Assembly (NCBI GenBank): GCA_900541015.1
Contig: UQIB01000025.1
Coordinates: forward strand, 1 to 42,710
Direction of reading: 5' to 3'
Length of the DNA stretch: 42,710 bases
Source of the DNA: an uncultured Collinsella sp.
GTDB taxonomy: Bacteria > Actinomycetota > Coriobacteriia > Coriobacteriales > Coriobacteriaceae
In this document: piece by piece, positions 30,681 through 39,638 of the stretch
Layout: every line of letters starts with the position of its first letter
Position numbering within the stretch: position 1 is the first letter of the stretch
The notes under the pieces: model-generated
The model's input: the letters and a program-made list of their open reading frames with translations, nothing else
Databases searched by the model: none
What the model was told of the DNA's origin: nothing
Position numbers and translations under genes: made by a program

Positions 30681-32833
30681 TACGACCCACCGCCCAGAGC
30701 GCCAACCAGCGTGGCAACATCGACGGTGAGTGGGATGGAGCCGCCGCCGGGCAGAGGAATCTCCGCAAGCGTGAACACCGTACCGCTAATGGTGCGTTCG
30801 ACTTGATATTCCAACGCCTCGCAAAGCGCCTTGGGATCGGTCACGCCCAACGGAATACTTCGCAGCTTGTCTTGCGCTTGAGAGAGACCAGCAATGTCAG
30901 ACCCCGGGCTCTTAATGACGTTGGCGGAATCGGTCAGCACTGGCTTTCGCAGGCGCAAGTCGCACGGTTCCAGACCCAACGCCGCCATGGACGCCGAAAC
31001 GGTATCGCCGAGCCACGATGCGATGGAACCCAACGCGCCGCTGCCCCCTCCTAGGCCTTTAATCATCTCGTCCATAAGTTCGTCGGCCGAACCTTGGATA
31101 TCACCGTATCCTACGAGCAGCCGTCCCCAAACATCCATGACGCCGTCGAGCACGCCGGCAACGCCGCCCGAGCGTTCCTTCAATGTCGAGAAAAATCGCG
31201 AAAGCACGTTGTTTTGCGCCGTCGCCTCATCGGGTGCCAACACCGCGGCAGAGATAGCACCGCGATCGCCGAGCCTGACTGCCGTGCTAAACGAAGAGTT
31301 GAGCTCATCGGGGCTCGAGATGGCACCCGAAACCGCAAGGGCAACTACGCCGTTGCGACCGGGCGGAGCGATACGCGGACGCTCGCCCGAAAGCGCTTTG
31401 ATGGCCTGGTCAAACGCATTGCTCGCACGGTCGGTCTCGTCTTCGGTCTGACGTTCGAGCTCGAGCTCTTTGTTGCGGCATTCGACGTAGTCTTCCAGGG
31501 CGTCTTTAAACTTGTCAAAGTGATACTCGAAGCCGTTTTCGATAGAGGTTGAAGGCGCCGCAACAGCACCAAGCGACGAAACGCCAAAATGGCATTTGCT
31601 GCATTTATCCTGTCCATCGTAATCGGCAACCGAAGCAAATCCGCTCGGCGTCCCTTTCTTATAGTTAGGGCAGGTCGTCCCGTAATGCAGATACGCCTTG
31701 TCATCGTTCACGCTCGTCGGCCACACCGCATCGGTATAGAGCTCCGTCGCCCGAACCTCATCAGAGTTGCGCGGCAACAGTGGAATATAGGAGGAAACCC
31801 TGTCTCCGTTCTCGGTTATATATGCCCGATCGACCTCCGCACTCGCATAGGTATAAAACGCCTTACGCGCCGCAGACTCTGCCCTCATCTCGACACTCGA
31901 GCCGTGGGGCTTCTCATTTGTCAGACGCCAATGGTAGTAGTCCTTCGCGCGATCAAGGGCAACTTGAGGCTCCCACGTAACGCTCGAAGCGTAATGCGGA
32001 TTTTGAACACCGGAGAGATCCGTTAGGCTTTTCGCGCGCTCCCACATACACGAACAGCTGCCGACCGAACCTTTATCCGATCCACCGCAATCCGCTAGCC
32101 AGGCACGCTCCTTTGCCTTCGCCGTCTCCTCCGATGCTTTTTGTAGCTCCTCGGCCGCGCGCTCCAGATCTTCCGACGCATCTTTAATGGCATCGGTCGA
32201 GATCTCGGACCCCTCGAGCGCAGCGAAGTCCGACTCGGATGTCCTGGGCACGGCAAGCGCCGTACCGGTATAGGTCACACTATCGGTATCCTGCGCCGAC
32301 ACCGCCCGCGTGGCACGCGCGGCGATCAGATACGGCAGAGCCGTCTCGATTTTCTGTAAGCCTTCCGATGCGCTTTTGGCAAACTTGTTGCGCGTTTTAA
32401 TGATCTCAATCCCGGTGTCGACCATATTGCCGGCAACTGGTTCGGCACCCGGGATGAGGATGGCGACCAGGCCCGTCCCGATCGTGGCAAACCCCGCCAG
32501 GCCCAGACTCAAGATGCTCGCATCAACCACCGTGGCAGCCGTGTGATAGGACGACACTACGTTGGCACCCGCCAGCGCGCCGCTATCGGCCGCCACCTGA
32601 GTATCCCCGGCACGTGACATGCTCCATATCGCCGCGGTCGACGAAAACAACAACGTGAGCACCACTAGGATGACCACGGCAGAAGAAAGCGTGGTGTAGG
32701 CACCGTCTTCGATAAACAGGTCGATACCGGCGCGGCCCATAAAGCCGCCTCGCTTGCGATGGCAGCTCGGACGGCGCGTCAAAACGCATCTAGACCAGAA
32801 ACGCTTAATCCCATGTAGCAATCCACGAATCAT
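30680..32833 (-). CDS. tadG: TadG-like pilus-assembly protein, 717 residues
   Basis: A 717-residue single-anchor protein. After a basic N-terminus it has a membrane segment (TTLSSAVVILVVLTLLFSSTAAIW) and the Tad-domain hallmark VAADSGALAGANVV. A hydrophobic stretch follows near residues 120-150, then a charged coiled coil (ASEDLERAAEELQKASEETAKAKE). The large outer part has Cys clusters: CGG...CSCMW and a CSKCH motif, which matches the CxxCH pattern of c-type haem attachment. It is much longer than typical TadG (about 350-500). No AQxTxE cleavage motif is seen. The ATG at 32833 follows GGAGGGAG and overlaps the previous gene by 29 nt. Confidence 0.85.
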   Translation of the reverse strand: MIRGLLHGIKRFWSRCVLTRRPSCHRKRGGFMGRAGIDLFIEDGAYTTLSSAVVILVVLTLLFSSTAAIWSMSRAGDTQVAADSGALAGANVVSSYHTAATVVDASILSLGLAGFATIGTGLVAILIPGAEPVAGNMVDTGIEIIKTRNKFAKSASEGLQKIETALPYLIAARATRAVSAQDTDSVTYTGTALAVPRTSESDFAALEGSEISTDAIKDASEDLERAAEELQKASEETAKAKERAWLADCGGSDKGSVGSCSCMWERAKSLTDLSGVQNPHYASSVTWEPQVALDRAKDYYHWRLTNEKPHGSSVEMRAESAARKAFYTYASAEVDRAYITENGDRVSSYIPLLPRNSDEVRATELYTDAVWPTSVNDDKAYLHYGTTCPNYKKGTPSGFASVADYDGQDKCSKCHFGVSSLGAVAAPSTSIENGFEYHFDKFKDALEDYVECRNKELELERQTEDETDRASNAFDQAIKALSGERPRIAPPGRNGVVALAVSGAISSPDELNSSFSTAVRLGDRGAISAAVLAPDEATAQNNVLSRFFSTLKERSGGVAGVLDGVMDVWGRLLVGYGDIQGSADELMDEMIKGLGGGSGALGSIASWLGDTVSASMAALGLEPCDLRLRKPVLTDSANVIKSPGSDIAGLSQAQDKLRSIPLGVTDPKALCEALEYQVERTISGTVFTLAEIPLPGGGSIPLTVDVATLVGALGGGS

Positions 32834-33341
32834 AATCTCCCTCCAGCCATTCGGGACGTGATTGATACGAGACATCGACCTTGAGCTCAACGTAGCCGCC
32901 CTCGGCGGTACCACCCATAGCCTGCGCAAACGCACCGATCACAGGCAACGGCTTGACCTCGCCGGAAACGGACACGGACGAGACGCCACCCGCATCGGCC
33001 CGGCTAAGCTCGATATCCCACGACAACGGCCCGCCGGCATGAAAGATCGAAACGTTGGGCACTGCGGCAAGCCGGCGGCGGGTGAACTCCTTAAGATCGT
33101 CGTCCTCCGCCGTCGTCGTGGTCATGAGCCGCGCGGTCTCGGCGGCGGCAGACTCCATGACCGCGCGCGTATAGAGCAGGCACACCGGTTGCAGTGCGAG
33201 AAGGATGAGCGTCAGAAACGTCGGCAGCAAAAAAGCGGCCTCGACCGTAGACTGCGCCCGGTCCTCGCGCGCGATATCAATACAACGCGATGTCCTTAGC
33301 GCCCGCAGCGGCGTCGATAACCGACGTCGAGGCAACGCCAT
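32805..33341 (-). CDS. TadE-like pseudopilin
   Basis: A TadE-family protein with basic leader, AQSTVEA cleavage-type motif and hydrophobic segment FLLPTFLTLILLALQPVCLLY, then an outer domain (DIELSRADAGGVSSVSVSG). The start is uncertain: ATG at 33341 gives 178 residues and overlaps the upstream small pilin by 65 nt without a clear ribosome-binding site. No later good start exists before the motif, so overlap is real or initiation is atypical. The last codons overlap the TadG-like start. Confidence 0.8.
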   Translation of the reverse strand: MALPRRRLSTPLRALRTSRCIDIAREDRAQSTVEAAFLLPTFLTLILLALQPVCLLYTRAVMESAAAETARLMTTTTAEDDDLKEFTRRRLAAVPNVSIFHAGGPLSWDIELSRADAGGVSSVSVSGEVKPLPVIGAFAQAMGGTAEGGYVELKVDVSYQSRPEWLEGDYDSWIATWD

Positions 33342-33495
33342 GGGATGCCGCCCGCTCAACCAGCGCCGCCAAGCGTCCATCGGTGCCAGCACGCCAAAGT
33401 CCCACAATCGCCAGCACGATCGATAACAGCGCCACCGTGACGATGGCGTATTCCACAGTCGCTTGGGCAACCTCTTCACGCAGAACGCCATGCAT
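33277..33495 (-). CDS. Short TadE-type pseudopilin, 72 residues
   Basis: A 72-residue protein beginning MHGVLREEVAQATVEY. The motif EEVAQATVEYA is a class III (Flp/TadE) prepilin cleavage site, followed by IVTVALLSIVLAIVGLW. It is intermediate between Flp and TadE in size and has no long outer domain. AAAGGAGG lies 9 nt upstream of the ATG. Its length suggests it could be a second structural or minor pilin. Confidence 0.82.
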   Translation of the reverse strand: MHGVLREEVAQATVEYAIVTVALLSIVLAIVGLWRAGTDGRLAALVERAASHGVASTSVIDAAAGAKDIALY

Positions 33496-33496
33496 T

Positions 33497-34060
33497 TCAC
33501 GATCCCTCCTTTGAGCTTATTGTTTGCGGGACCAGGCGCACGGCGCGCAGACGACACGAAGCATCGCCAGCATCCGCGGCAATTGTCACCATATCGACCC
33601 AGCCGCGTCCGTCACGCACGATAGCGCCCCACACGTTGCCCTTGATGTCGAGATAGCCGCTCAGAGCAAGTTGCGCCGTGGGCACCTCGCGATAGGCACG
33701 CAGCATATCCGCCGCTGCCTCGGTCATCGGTCGGTCCTCGGACCATGCAAGCCGGACCGCAATCGCGTTGTCCTCAGGCGAATCCGTCGCAGTGCCAGAC
33801 CGCTTGTCGAGCGTCCGCAGAAAGGTTTGCGCCGTGACAGCGACATCCGAATCGTCCGCATCTCGCATCTCATCTTTTTGAGACGCCACCGCCGAATCTG
33901 AGCCCGAATCGAAGGCGGCCCCAGGACGCTGCTGCCGCGCGGCGTTAAGCCCCCAAAGCACCGCCGCTATCGCCACGGTCAGGCAAGCAAACACCAGCAG
34001 CACCCCGATGGGGCGCTCGCCCTCTACAGGCTGTTGATGCCCTCGCTGATAGCGTTCCAT
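33497..34060 (-). CDS. Uncharacterised membrane-anchored protein of the Tad operon
   Basis: A 187-residue protein with one membrane segment (residues about 18-38, PIGVLLVFACLTVAIAAVLWGL) and an outer domain of about 145 residues ending SCRLRAVRLVPQTISSKEGS. It has no pilin cleavage motif and no recognised family. It lies between flp and the small pseudopilin, overlapping flp by 37 nt with the chosen ATG; a later GTG near 34000 is an alternative start. Its position suggests an accessory role in pilus assembly. Confidence 0.75.
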   Translation of the reverse strand: MERYQRGHQQPVEGERPIGVLLVFACLTVAIAAVLWGLNAARQQRPGAAFDSGSDSAVASQKDEMRDADDSDVAVTAQTFLRTLDKRSGTATDSPEDNAIAVRLAWSEDRPMTEAAADMLRAYREVPTAQLALSGYLDIKGNVWGAIVRDGRGWVDMVTIAADAGDASCRLRAVRLVPQTISSKEGS

Positions 34061-34257
34061 AGATCTTGGACCTTGCCCTTAAATGCGACAATGGCAATGA
34101 TGGCGATCACCACGAGCACGCCGACCAAGATGGCGTATTCGGTGGTGCCCTGCGCACTCTCCTCCTGCAGCAGCTCCCCGGCATGCTGGCGAGCGCGAAT
34201 TGACTGGCAAACAGCCCAGCTCCAGACCTTGCCAGCAACGTCAGTCATCGTGTTCAT
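34024..34257 (-). CDS. flp: Flp-type major pilin
   Basis: A 77-residue Flp prepilin. The leader ends EESAQGTTEYAILVG, with the class III cleavage and Flp EY motif, followed by a hydrophobic helix (VLVVIAIIAIVAFKG) and a short polar tail. Cleavage by a TadV/CpaA-type prepilin peptidase would give a mature pilin of about 45 residues; no such peptidase is encoded in the window. GGGAGG stands 5 nt before the ATG. Confidence 0.93.
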   Translation of the reverse strand: MNTMTDVAGKVWSWAVCQSIRARQHAGELLQEESAQGTTEYAILVGVLVVIAIIAIVAFKGKVQDLWNAISEGINSL

Positions 34258-34267
34258 GTATTCCTCC

Positions 34268-34909
34268 CTACATCATCCCGCCTGCTCCCAACAGCGGGCC
34301 CAATATGGACAGAAGCAACGCCGGCAAGATGAGTGTGCCGGTGGGAATCAGCAGCTTGACGGGCGCACGCTCGATCTCGCGCTCGACCGCGGCGCGATGA
34401 GCCGCACGGATCTCGCGACTTTGAGCGGCCAGTGTCTCGGCAAGTGGGGCACCCAGAGCGAGCGCCTGCCCCACCGTGATGGCAAAGGTCTCGAGCGCTC
34501 GCACGTCCAGGTCGCGTGCGGCGGCCAACAACTCGTCCTCACGCGTGCCCACGCCCACCTGCCATGCCATGCAGGCCCGCTCAAGTCGAAGAGCCAGCAC
34601 TGACCGGCGGTTGGCGCAGAAAATCTCAAGCGCCGCATCAAACGAAAGACCGGCCGAAAGACCCAAGCGCACAACATCGATCATCTCGGACACTTCGCCG
34701 AGCGATACTCGCGCCGGGCCGCCCGCTCCAACCGCGCCCTTCATTCGCGCGGTCAGAGCATCGACCACCGAGCGACCCGCGGCAGCGACCAGCACCGCCT
34801 CGCGCTTGCAGGCCTCTGCGATCTTGCGTGCATCCGCCCGATCCAAACCCGTCGCGACAAATGCACTCAGAGCGCACAGGCAAGCCGCAACTGCAACCAG
34901 GGCGCTCAC
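34268..34909 (-). CDS. tadC: TadC-like type II/IV secretion membrane protein
   Basis: A 213-residue inner-membrane platform protein of the T2SSF superfamily. An N-terminal segment (ALVAVAACLCALSAFVA), a cytoplasmic helical domain (VRLGLSAGLSFDAALEIF, LGAPLAETLAAQSREIRAAHR) and a C-terminal hydrophobic pair (TGTLILPALLLSILGPLLG) are visible. The start is GTG at 34909, overlapping the tadB stop (GTGA), with GGTGGAG just upstream. It is rather short for the family, which usually exceeds 280 residues. Confidence 0.88.
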   Translation of the reverse strand: MSALVAVAACLCALSAFVATGLDRADARKIAEACKREAVLVAAAGRSVVDALTARMKGAVGAGGPARVSLGEVSEMIDVVRLGLSAGLSFDAALEIFCANRRSVLALRLERACMAWQVGVGTREDELLAAARDLDVRALETFAITVGQALALGAPLAETLAAQSREIRAAHRAAVEREIERAPVKLLIPTGTLILPALLLSILGPLLGAGGMM

Positions 34910-35832
34910 AGCTCCACCCGCATAATGCGCCTGATAACCACCAGGGCAACGGCGTTGAGGGCAAGACCCAGCGCCACAGCGCCCGCGCCGGCAGGCGTCG
35001 CAAGACCGCGACGAAAATCTGCCGAAAGCAGCGCCAACACCGCGCACATGCCCGCCGGCATCGCCGCGACCATATGCGCAGACATGCGAGCCTGCGACGT
35101 CTTGACATCCAGGCGGCGCTTGAGCTCAATGCGCTCCCCCACCATGCTCGACGCCTCGGACAGTAAGTCGGCAAGCGGAGCACCGGTGCGCTGAGACACC
35201 TTAAGCGCCAAGGTCACAAGCGAAAGACCGGGGGCGTCGATGCGCACGAGCAAGTCATCGAGCGCATCGGTCGCCGAGATGCCGCAATCGATCGCCGCCG
35301 CCACCCGCAAAAACTCGGTACGCACCGGCTCTTGCGCATGAGCGCCCACAAAGCGCATGCCCTGGGCCAGCGAATGTCCCGAGGCAAGCGACATGGAAAG
35401 TGCGGTAAACGCCTCGGGCATGGCCTCTTCTGCATCGTGTTGCTCGCGCCGGCTCTCAAAGCCATCCCGAGCGGCGCCAGCGGCAATCGGAGCAACAAGT
35501 CCCAAGGCAAATCCGAGGGGCGATAACGACACCATCGTTAGTAAAACGCAGCAGACACCGCTCGATAGCAGCAGAAACGCCAAACGCCCCGAAGCATCTT
35601 CGATCACGAGGCCAAGGCGATGCGCCGGAGCCAGCGATGCCCACGAACGGGCGATCTTTTTCAGCAGATCGTTTTCCACCAGCTCACGCGGCAGCTTCTC
35701 TGCCGCCGTCTCGAGCGCCTGACGCGCCAGCTCCGCCGGCGGCACCTGCGGCACACGAGGTTCCGCCCCGCACGCCGTCGCAACAGAAAACCCTGCCAAA
35801 CCCCCTACGACGAGGGGCACAGCGACCTCCAT
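34906..35832 (-). CDS. tadB: TadB-like type II/IV secretion membrane protein
   Basis: A 308-residue platform protein of the T2SSF superfamily that works with TadC and the TadA ATPase. Membrane segments are visible near residues 5-20, 85-130 and 250-300. The central cytoplasmic domain has the expected FTALSMSLASGHSLAQGMRFV and LVTLALKVSQRTGAPLADLL patterns. AGAGGAGG lies within the end of tadA before the ATG, and the genes overlap by 28 nt. Confidence 0.92.
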   Translation of the reverse strand: MEVAVPLVVGGLAGFSVATACGAEPRVPQVPPAELARQALETAAEKLPRELVENDLLKKIARSWASLAPAHRLGLVIEDASGRLAFLLLSSGVCCVLLTMVSLSPLGFALGLVAPIAAGAARDGFESRREQHDAEEAMPEAFTALSMSLASGHSLAQGMRFVGAHAQEPVRTEFLRVAAAIDCGISATDALDDLLVRIDAPGLSLVTLALKVSQRTGAPLADLLSEASSMVGERIELKRRLDVKTSQARMSAHMVAAMPAGMCAVLALLSADFRRGLATPAGAGAVALGLALNAVALVVIRRIMRVEL

Positions 35833-37133
35833 TCGTCCACCTCCTCTTGTGTGAGCGTCCCCGACCGCAGGGCTTCTGCAATAAACGGCGGCTCGCGGTC
35901 AAGCGTCCAGGTGCGCTCGGCGGCATCGAAAGTCACATAGCGCTCGAGCTCTACGCCGCCCGACGCGGCGCGACGCACCCCCGAATACGAGGAGACGAAA
36001 CGCCTGCCATCGGCGTGGCGCTCGGACATCACGATGCCGTCGAGCGCCATGGCAATCTGCTCCTCGATGAGCTCGCTCGGCAGATCGATGCCATAACGTG
36101 CAAGCAACGTCAGACGCACCACGGTCTCCTGCTCGGAACCCGCATGAAGCGTGGTGAGCGACCCGTCGTGGCCCGTGTTCATGGCCTGCAACATGTCGCA
36201 GCACTCGGCACCGCGCACCTCGCCCACCACGATGCGGTCGGGGCGCATGCGCAGGGCATTGGTCACCAGGTCGCGGATCGTCACCGCGCCCTCGCCCTCA
36301 ATTGAAGCCTCGCGCGCCTCTAGGCGCACCACGTGCGGATGATGCGCAAACTTGAGCTCGGCAGAGTCCTCGATCGTCACGATGCGCTCGCCGGTGGAGA
36401 TCTCGCATGACAACGCGTTGAGCAGAGTGGTCTTACCAGATCCCGTGCCTCCCGCAACCGCCAGGTCCTGTCGCAGCGACACCGCGCACGACAGCAGCTG
36501 CGCATACCAAAGCGGCAGCGACCCCAGCCCCACAAGCTCGTCCAGCGAGCAGATACGGTCCGAGAACTTTCGGATGGTGAGAATCGGTCCGTCAATCGCC
36601 ACAGGCGGAATCACCGCGTTGACGCGATAGCCCGTTTTGAGGCGGGCGTTGACGATGGGGCTGCGCTCGTCGATACGGCGGCCAAGTGGCGAGATGATGC
36701 GGTCGATAAGCACCCGGATCTGCTCATCATCCTCAAACGCATGCTCGATGGGATACAAGACGCCGCCGCGTTCAAAGAAAGCCGAGCGGCAGCCGTTGAT
36801 CATGATTTCGGTAACGGTGTCGTCCTCGATGAGCGGCTGCAACGGCCCCAAGCCCACCACGTCATCCAAAATCTCGTCGATGATGGTCTCGCGCTCGGTC
36901 GTCGCGAGATCGGTCGGCTCCTCAACATTGAGCGCCGCCTCCACCGCGGGACGCAATTCCGAGCGGGCAAGTGCCGGGTCGACATAGGAGCTGATACGCG
37001 CCACTTCGTCGTAACCCATGCGGTCCATCACGGCGCGCTTGGTGCGTCGTTTCACCGCGCGGCGACGCCCCGCATCTACAGGCGCTGCCGCCGCTGCAGC
37101 GCCGGCAGCCTTAATCCTCGTTTGCAGGCTCAT
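35805..37133 (-). CDS. tadA: TadA/CpaF-type pilus assembly ATPase
   Basis: A 442-residue hexameric secretion ATPase that powers Flp pilus assembly. Walker A is GGTGSGKTT (residues 228-236). An Asp box follows (RIVTIEDSAELKF), then Walker B-like DRIVVGEVRGAECCDML and the His box NTGHDGSLTTLHAGS. The N-terminal helical domain contains the family pattern GLGPLQPLIEDDTVTEIMINGC. It overlaps tadZ upstream by 4 nt and tadB downstream by 28 nt. Confidence 0.97.
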   Translation of the reverse strand: MSLQTRIKAAGAAAAAAPVDAGRRRAVKRRTKRAVMDRMGYDEVARISSYVDPALARSELRPAVEAALNVEEPTDLATTERETIIDEILDDVVGLGPLQPLIEDDTVTEIMINGCRSAFFERGGVLYPIEHAFEDDEQIRVLIDRIISPLGRRIDERSPIVNARLKTGYRVNAVIPPVAIDGPILTIRKFSDRICSLDELVGLGSLPLWYAQLLSCAVSLRQDLAVAGGTGSGKTTLLNALSCEISTGERIVTIEDSAELKFAHHPHVVRLEAREASIEGEGAVTIRDLVTNALRMRPDRIVVGEVRGAECCDMLQAMNTGHDGSLTTLHAGSEQETVVRLTLLARYGIDLPSELIEEQIAMALDGIVMSERHADGRRFVSSYSGVRRAASGGVELERYVTFDAAERTWTLDREPPFIAEALRSGTLTQEEVDEWRSLCPSS

Positions 37134-38779
37134 CGCTGATCACCCTCGCGCGACCAGGGAAGGCGGATACGCGGGCGTTCGGTGCGCGTTGCACGGTCGG
37201 CGACCATATCGCTCCAAGGGCCGACGGCACACCCCAGTTCCACGAGCATCTCGCGCGTGGCCTCGCGTACGCCGGTCGCAAAAGCGCTGGTCTGCCCCAC
37301 TGCCTCGTCAGCGCGCCCAAACGCCATGAGCGCGGCGAGATCCTGCCCGCCATCGGCGATACGAATCTTGGAGCTCAACGCACAGGCAATCTCAAAGCGC
37401 ATGGCGACGTCCTCGTCTGCCCCGCGCGCACCGAACCGGTTGAACACGGCGCTCATGCGCGTGCGCGGCACACCTACTCGACTTGCCAGTTCAATGACGC
37501 GCGACGCCGATGTCGCGGACGACACCGCAGCATCGCCAACGATCAGGCAACGGTCGCTCGCCGCCACCGCAGCCGCCACGGCGTCGCCCCAAAAGACCGA
37601 GGTATCGATAAAGACCACGTCGGATTCGCGACGCAGGACATCAAGCAGTAGCTCCACCGGACGTGCCATGAGCTCGGCTTGCTCGGGCGCCGCGACGGGA
37701 CCCCAGAGCGTAACGCCCGGCGCCACGCGCATCGATGCGGCTACGATATCCGGCTCGGTGAGCGTGCCCGCCGCCGACGGCTCGATAAGTGCCGCCATAT
37801 CGCGCGGAGCATCGACGCCTAACAAGTCGTAAAGGTTTCCAAACATCAGGTCCAGGTCGAGCACGGCGGCACGCAAGCCCAACAGCGACGATGCGTGTGC
37901 CATGGTGGCAACGATCGTCGACTTGCCGCAACCGCCCGAACCCGAAATGGCGCAGACGACCGGAGCTCGATGCGGCGGAGCGGCAGCGTCTGCCGGCGGC
38001 ATCGGAGGCGGCGGGGCGGGCGTCGGTGACAGCGTCCCCGTCTCCTCCGCCGCAACTACACGCTGCGTCCAGGCCGGCATGGCAGCTTGTTCGGTCTGCG
38101 AGGCAGGCTCGTTCTGCGCAATCTGCTCATGCTGCATCAGCGACAACTCGCCGCACCCGGCAAAGCCCTCAACTTCGTCGAGTTCATCCGCCAGATTCAC
38201 GCCGTGCACGTATCCCATATCTACAGCCGGGGAGTCGCCAGCATGCTGCGCCGGCCCTTCAGCATCATCGTATACAAGGGGGTTCCGGGGGCGCCGACCA
38301 TGCTCGGCTTCCGCTTTTCCATAATCATCAACACGCGGGCCTCTTGTAGCGCGAGGCGCCCCGGGTTCCCTATCAACAAAAGCATCGGGCTCAATCGTCA
38401 TGCGCCGATCGGAATCAACCGCTCCCTCGCCCGCGCGCCCGTTGCCGCATATACTGTGCGCAGCGATGACCTCGGTCGCCCCTGCGCGAAACAGCCCCTC
38501 GATATCCGACGGATCGAGTGCTTCTATCAACACGACCACGCGACTCACGCGGCCTTCGGCCGTCAGGCGCGCAACAGTCTTGCGCACGTCTTCGGTATCG
38601 AACAGAGACGCCGCGATGATGGCAGCTCCGCGGCGCGACGGAAACGCCCGCGCCATGGAAACCAGCCCGTCCAGGTCACCCACGCGAAGCACCTGTGCAC
38701 CCGTATCACGGCCCTCGACTTCCCGCTGCAACAGCCCGTAATCGCCGCACGCGCAGCACGCAAGCCAGATCGCCTTCAT
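37130..38779 (-). CDS. tadZ: TadZ/CpaE-like ParA-family pilus localisation ATPase
   Basis: A 549-residue protein. The N-terminal 110 residues look like a degenerate receiver domain. A disordered, acidic and proline-rich linker of about 150 residues follows (TPAPPPPMPPADAAAPP). The MinD/ParA ATPase domain begins with deviant Walker A SGSGGCGKST (279-288), then AAVLDLDLMFGNLYDLLG and VVFIDTSVFWGD. TadZ/CpaE proteins place the pilus machine at a pole or site. The long linker is unusual. The ATG at 38779 shares one base with the cpaB stop (TGATG); GTG at 38782 is also possible. Confidence 0.9.
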   Translation of the reverse strand: MKAIWLACCACGDYGLLQREVEGRDTGAQVLRVGDLDGLVSMARAFPSRRGAAIIAASLFDTEDVRKTVARLTAEGRVSRVVVLIEALDPSDIEGLFRAGATEVIAAHSICGNGRAGEGAVDSDRRMTIEPDAFVDREPGAPRATRGPRVDDYGKAEAEHGRRPRNPLVYDDAEGPAQHAGDSPAVDMGYVHGVNLADELDEVEGFAGCGELSLMQHEQIAQNEPASQTEQAAMPAWTQRVVAAEETGTLSPTPAPPPPMPPADAAAPPHRAPVVCAISGSGGCGKSTIVATMAHASSLLGLRAAVLDLDLMFGNLYDLLGVDAPRDMAALIEPSAAGTLTEPDIVAASMRVAPGVTLWGPVAAPEQAELMARPVELLLDVLRRESDVVFIDTSVFWGDAVAAAVAASDRCLIVGDAAVSSATSASRVIELASRVGVPRTRMSAVFNRFGARGADEDVAMRFEIACALSSKIRIADGGQDLAALMAFGRADEAVGQTSAFATGVREATREMLVELGCAVGPWSDMVADRATRTERPRIRLPWSREGDQR

Positions 38780-39438
38780 CACTCGTCGCCTCCGCTCTTT
38801 TTGCCGCGCGCCGTGGCGGGAATCGTCAAGCTGACCGTTCCCTTGCCCGATGCCCCCAGCAGTTCCTTGACGTCTTCGGGGTCAGCCGCCAGCGTCACCC
38901 ATTCGATCTTGCCCTCGCGCGTGGCACCGGAATCTTCACTGGTATCGATCACGTACGCGCCGCACAACCGATCGGTTACGCCGTCTTTTTGCACATACAC
39001 ATCCACGTAGCTGCCCACGCCCGTAGCACCGCCGACCGAGTGCTCGGCATCGACCGCCACCGAAACGGCGACCTTGCCCTTAGGCACCTCGAGCTTGTGG
39101 CTCTCGGCCTTGGTGTAGACATTGCAGATCACGGCGTTTTTGGGAATACGCGAAGTCGTCACGTCACCGCGCACCTGGCGCAGCTCGGTCGCCGCGTCAC
39201 GCGGCAGCAGGCTCGTCAGCCATTCCTGGGTTATGACATTGGTCTCATCGAGGGTCTCGCCCACATCGATATCGCGCGCCGCAACGCATACCTCGACGCG
39301 ATCGCCCCCGTACTTGGCCAAAGTCTCAGCCTGGACCTGTTCGGCTTGCGAGCGAATCAACGAGCCGTAAACCATGCAGAGCAGAGCAGCGAGCACGCCC
39401 GCGACCAGACTGATGGCGATGCGCTTGCTCTTGTTCAC
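38779..39438 (-). CDS. cpaB: CpaB/RcpC-like SAF-domain pilus protein
   Basis: A 219-residue protein with one N-terminal membrane segment (IAISLVAGVLAALLCMVYGSLI) followed by a SAF domain (VCVAARDIDVGETLDETNV) and the CpaB region (GKVAVSVAVDAEHSVGGATGVGSYVDVYV). In Gram-negative bacteria it stabilises the secretin; here no secretin is seen, so it may bind peptidoglycan or the pilus base. GTG at 39438 follows AGAGGAG. It is the first gene of the Tad operon. Confidence 0.9.
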   Translation of the reverse strand: MNKSKRIAISLVAGVLAALLCMVYGSLIRSQAEQVQAETLAKYGGDRVEVCVAARDIDVGETLDETNVITQEWLTSLLPRDAATELRQVRGDVTTSRIPKNAVICNVYTKAESHKLEVPKGKVAVSVAVDAEHSVGGATGVGSYVDVYVQKDGVTDRLCGAYVIDTSEDSGATREGKIEWVTLAADPEDVKELLGASGKGTVSLTIPATARGKKSGGDE

Positions 39439-39524
39439 GGCCGCTCCTCTCATGGCAGTGCCGGGCGAATGCCCGTACCACCATTGTCTGGGCGGTCAGG
39501 GTGCAAAGCGGCGCAATCGCAATC

Positions 39525-39600
39525 TTGGTTTTCGATGTCAAACCAATCGCTGACCAAAAGCTGGCCAGCCCGTCAAGCTCGTGGCAAGGTTTTGGTCAGC
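39525..39600 (-). promoter_or_regulatory. Upstream regulatory palindromes of the Tad operon
   Basis: Between rsgA and cpaB, GCTGACCAAAA (39549-39559) and its complement TTTTGGTCAGC (39590-39600) form perfect 11-bp arms 30 nt apart. Next to them TTGGTTT...AAACCAA (39525-39546) forms a second hairpin whose loop covers a perfect -35 TTGACA (39536-39541, minus strand). No convincing -10 follows, so an activator or a different promoter class may be used. Confidence 0.5.
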
Positions 39601-39638
39601 ACGTCAGCAAACTGCATATTTCGAGGCTTTTCCGCAGC

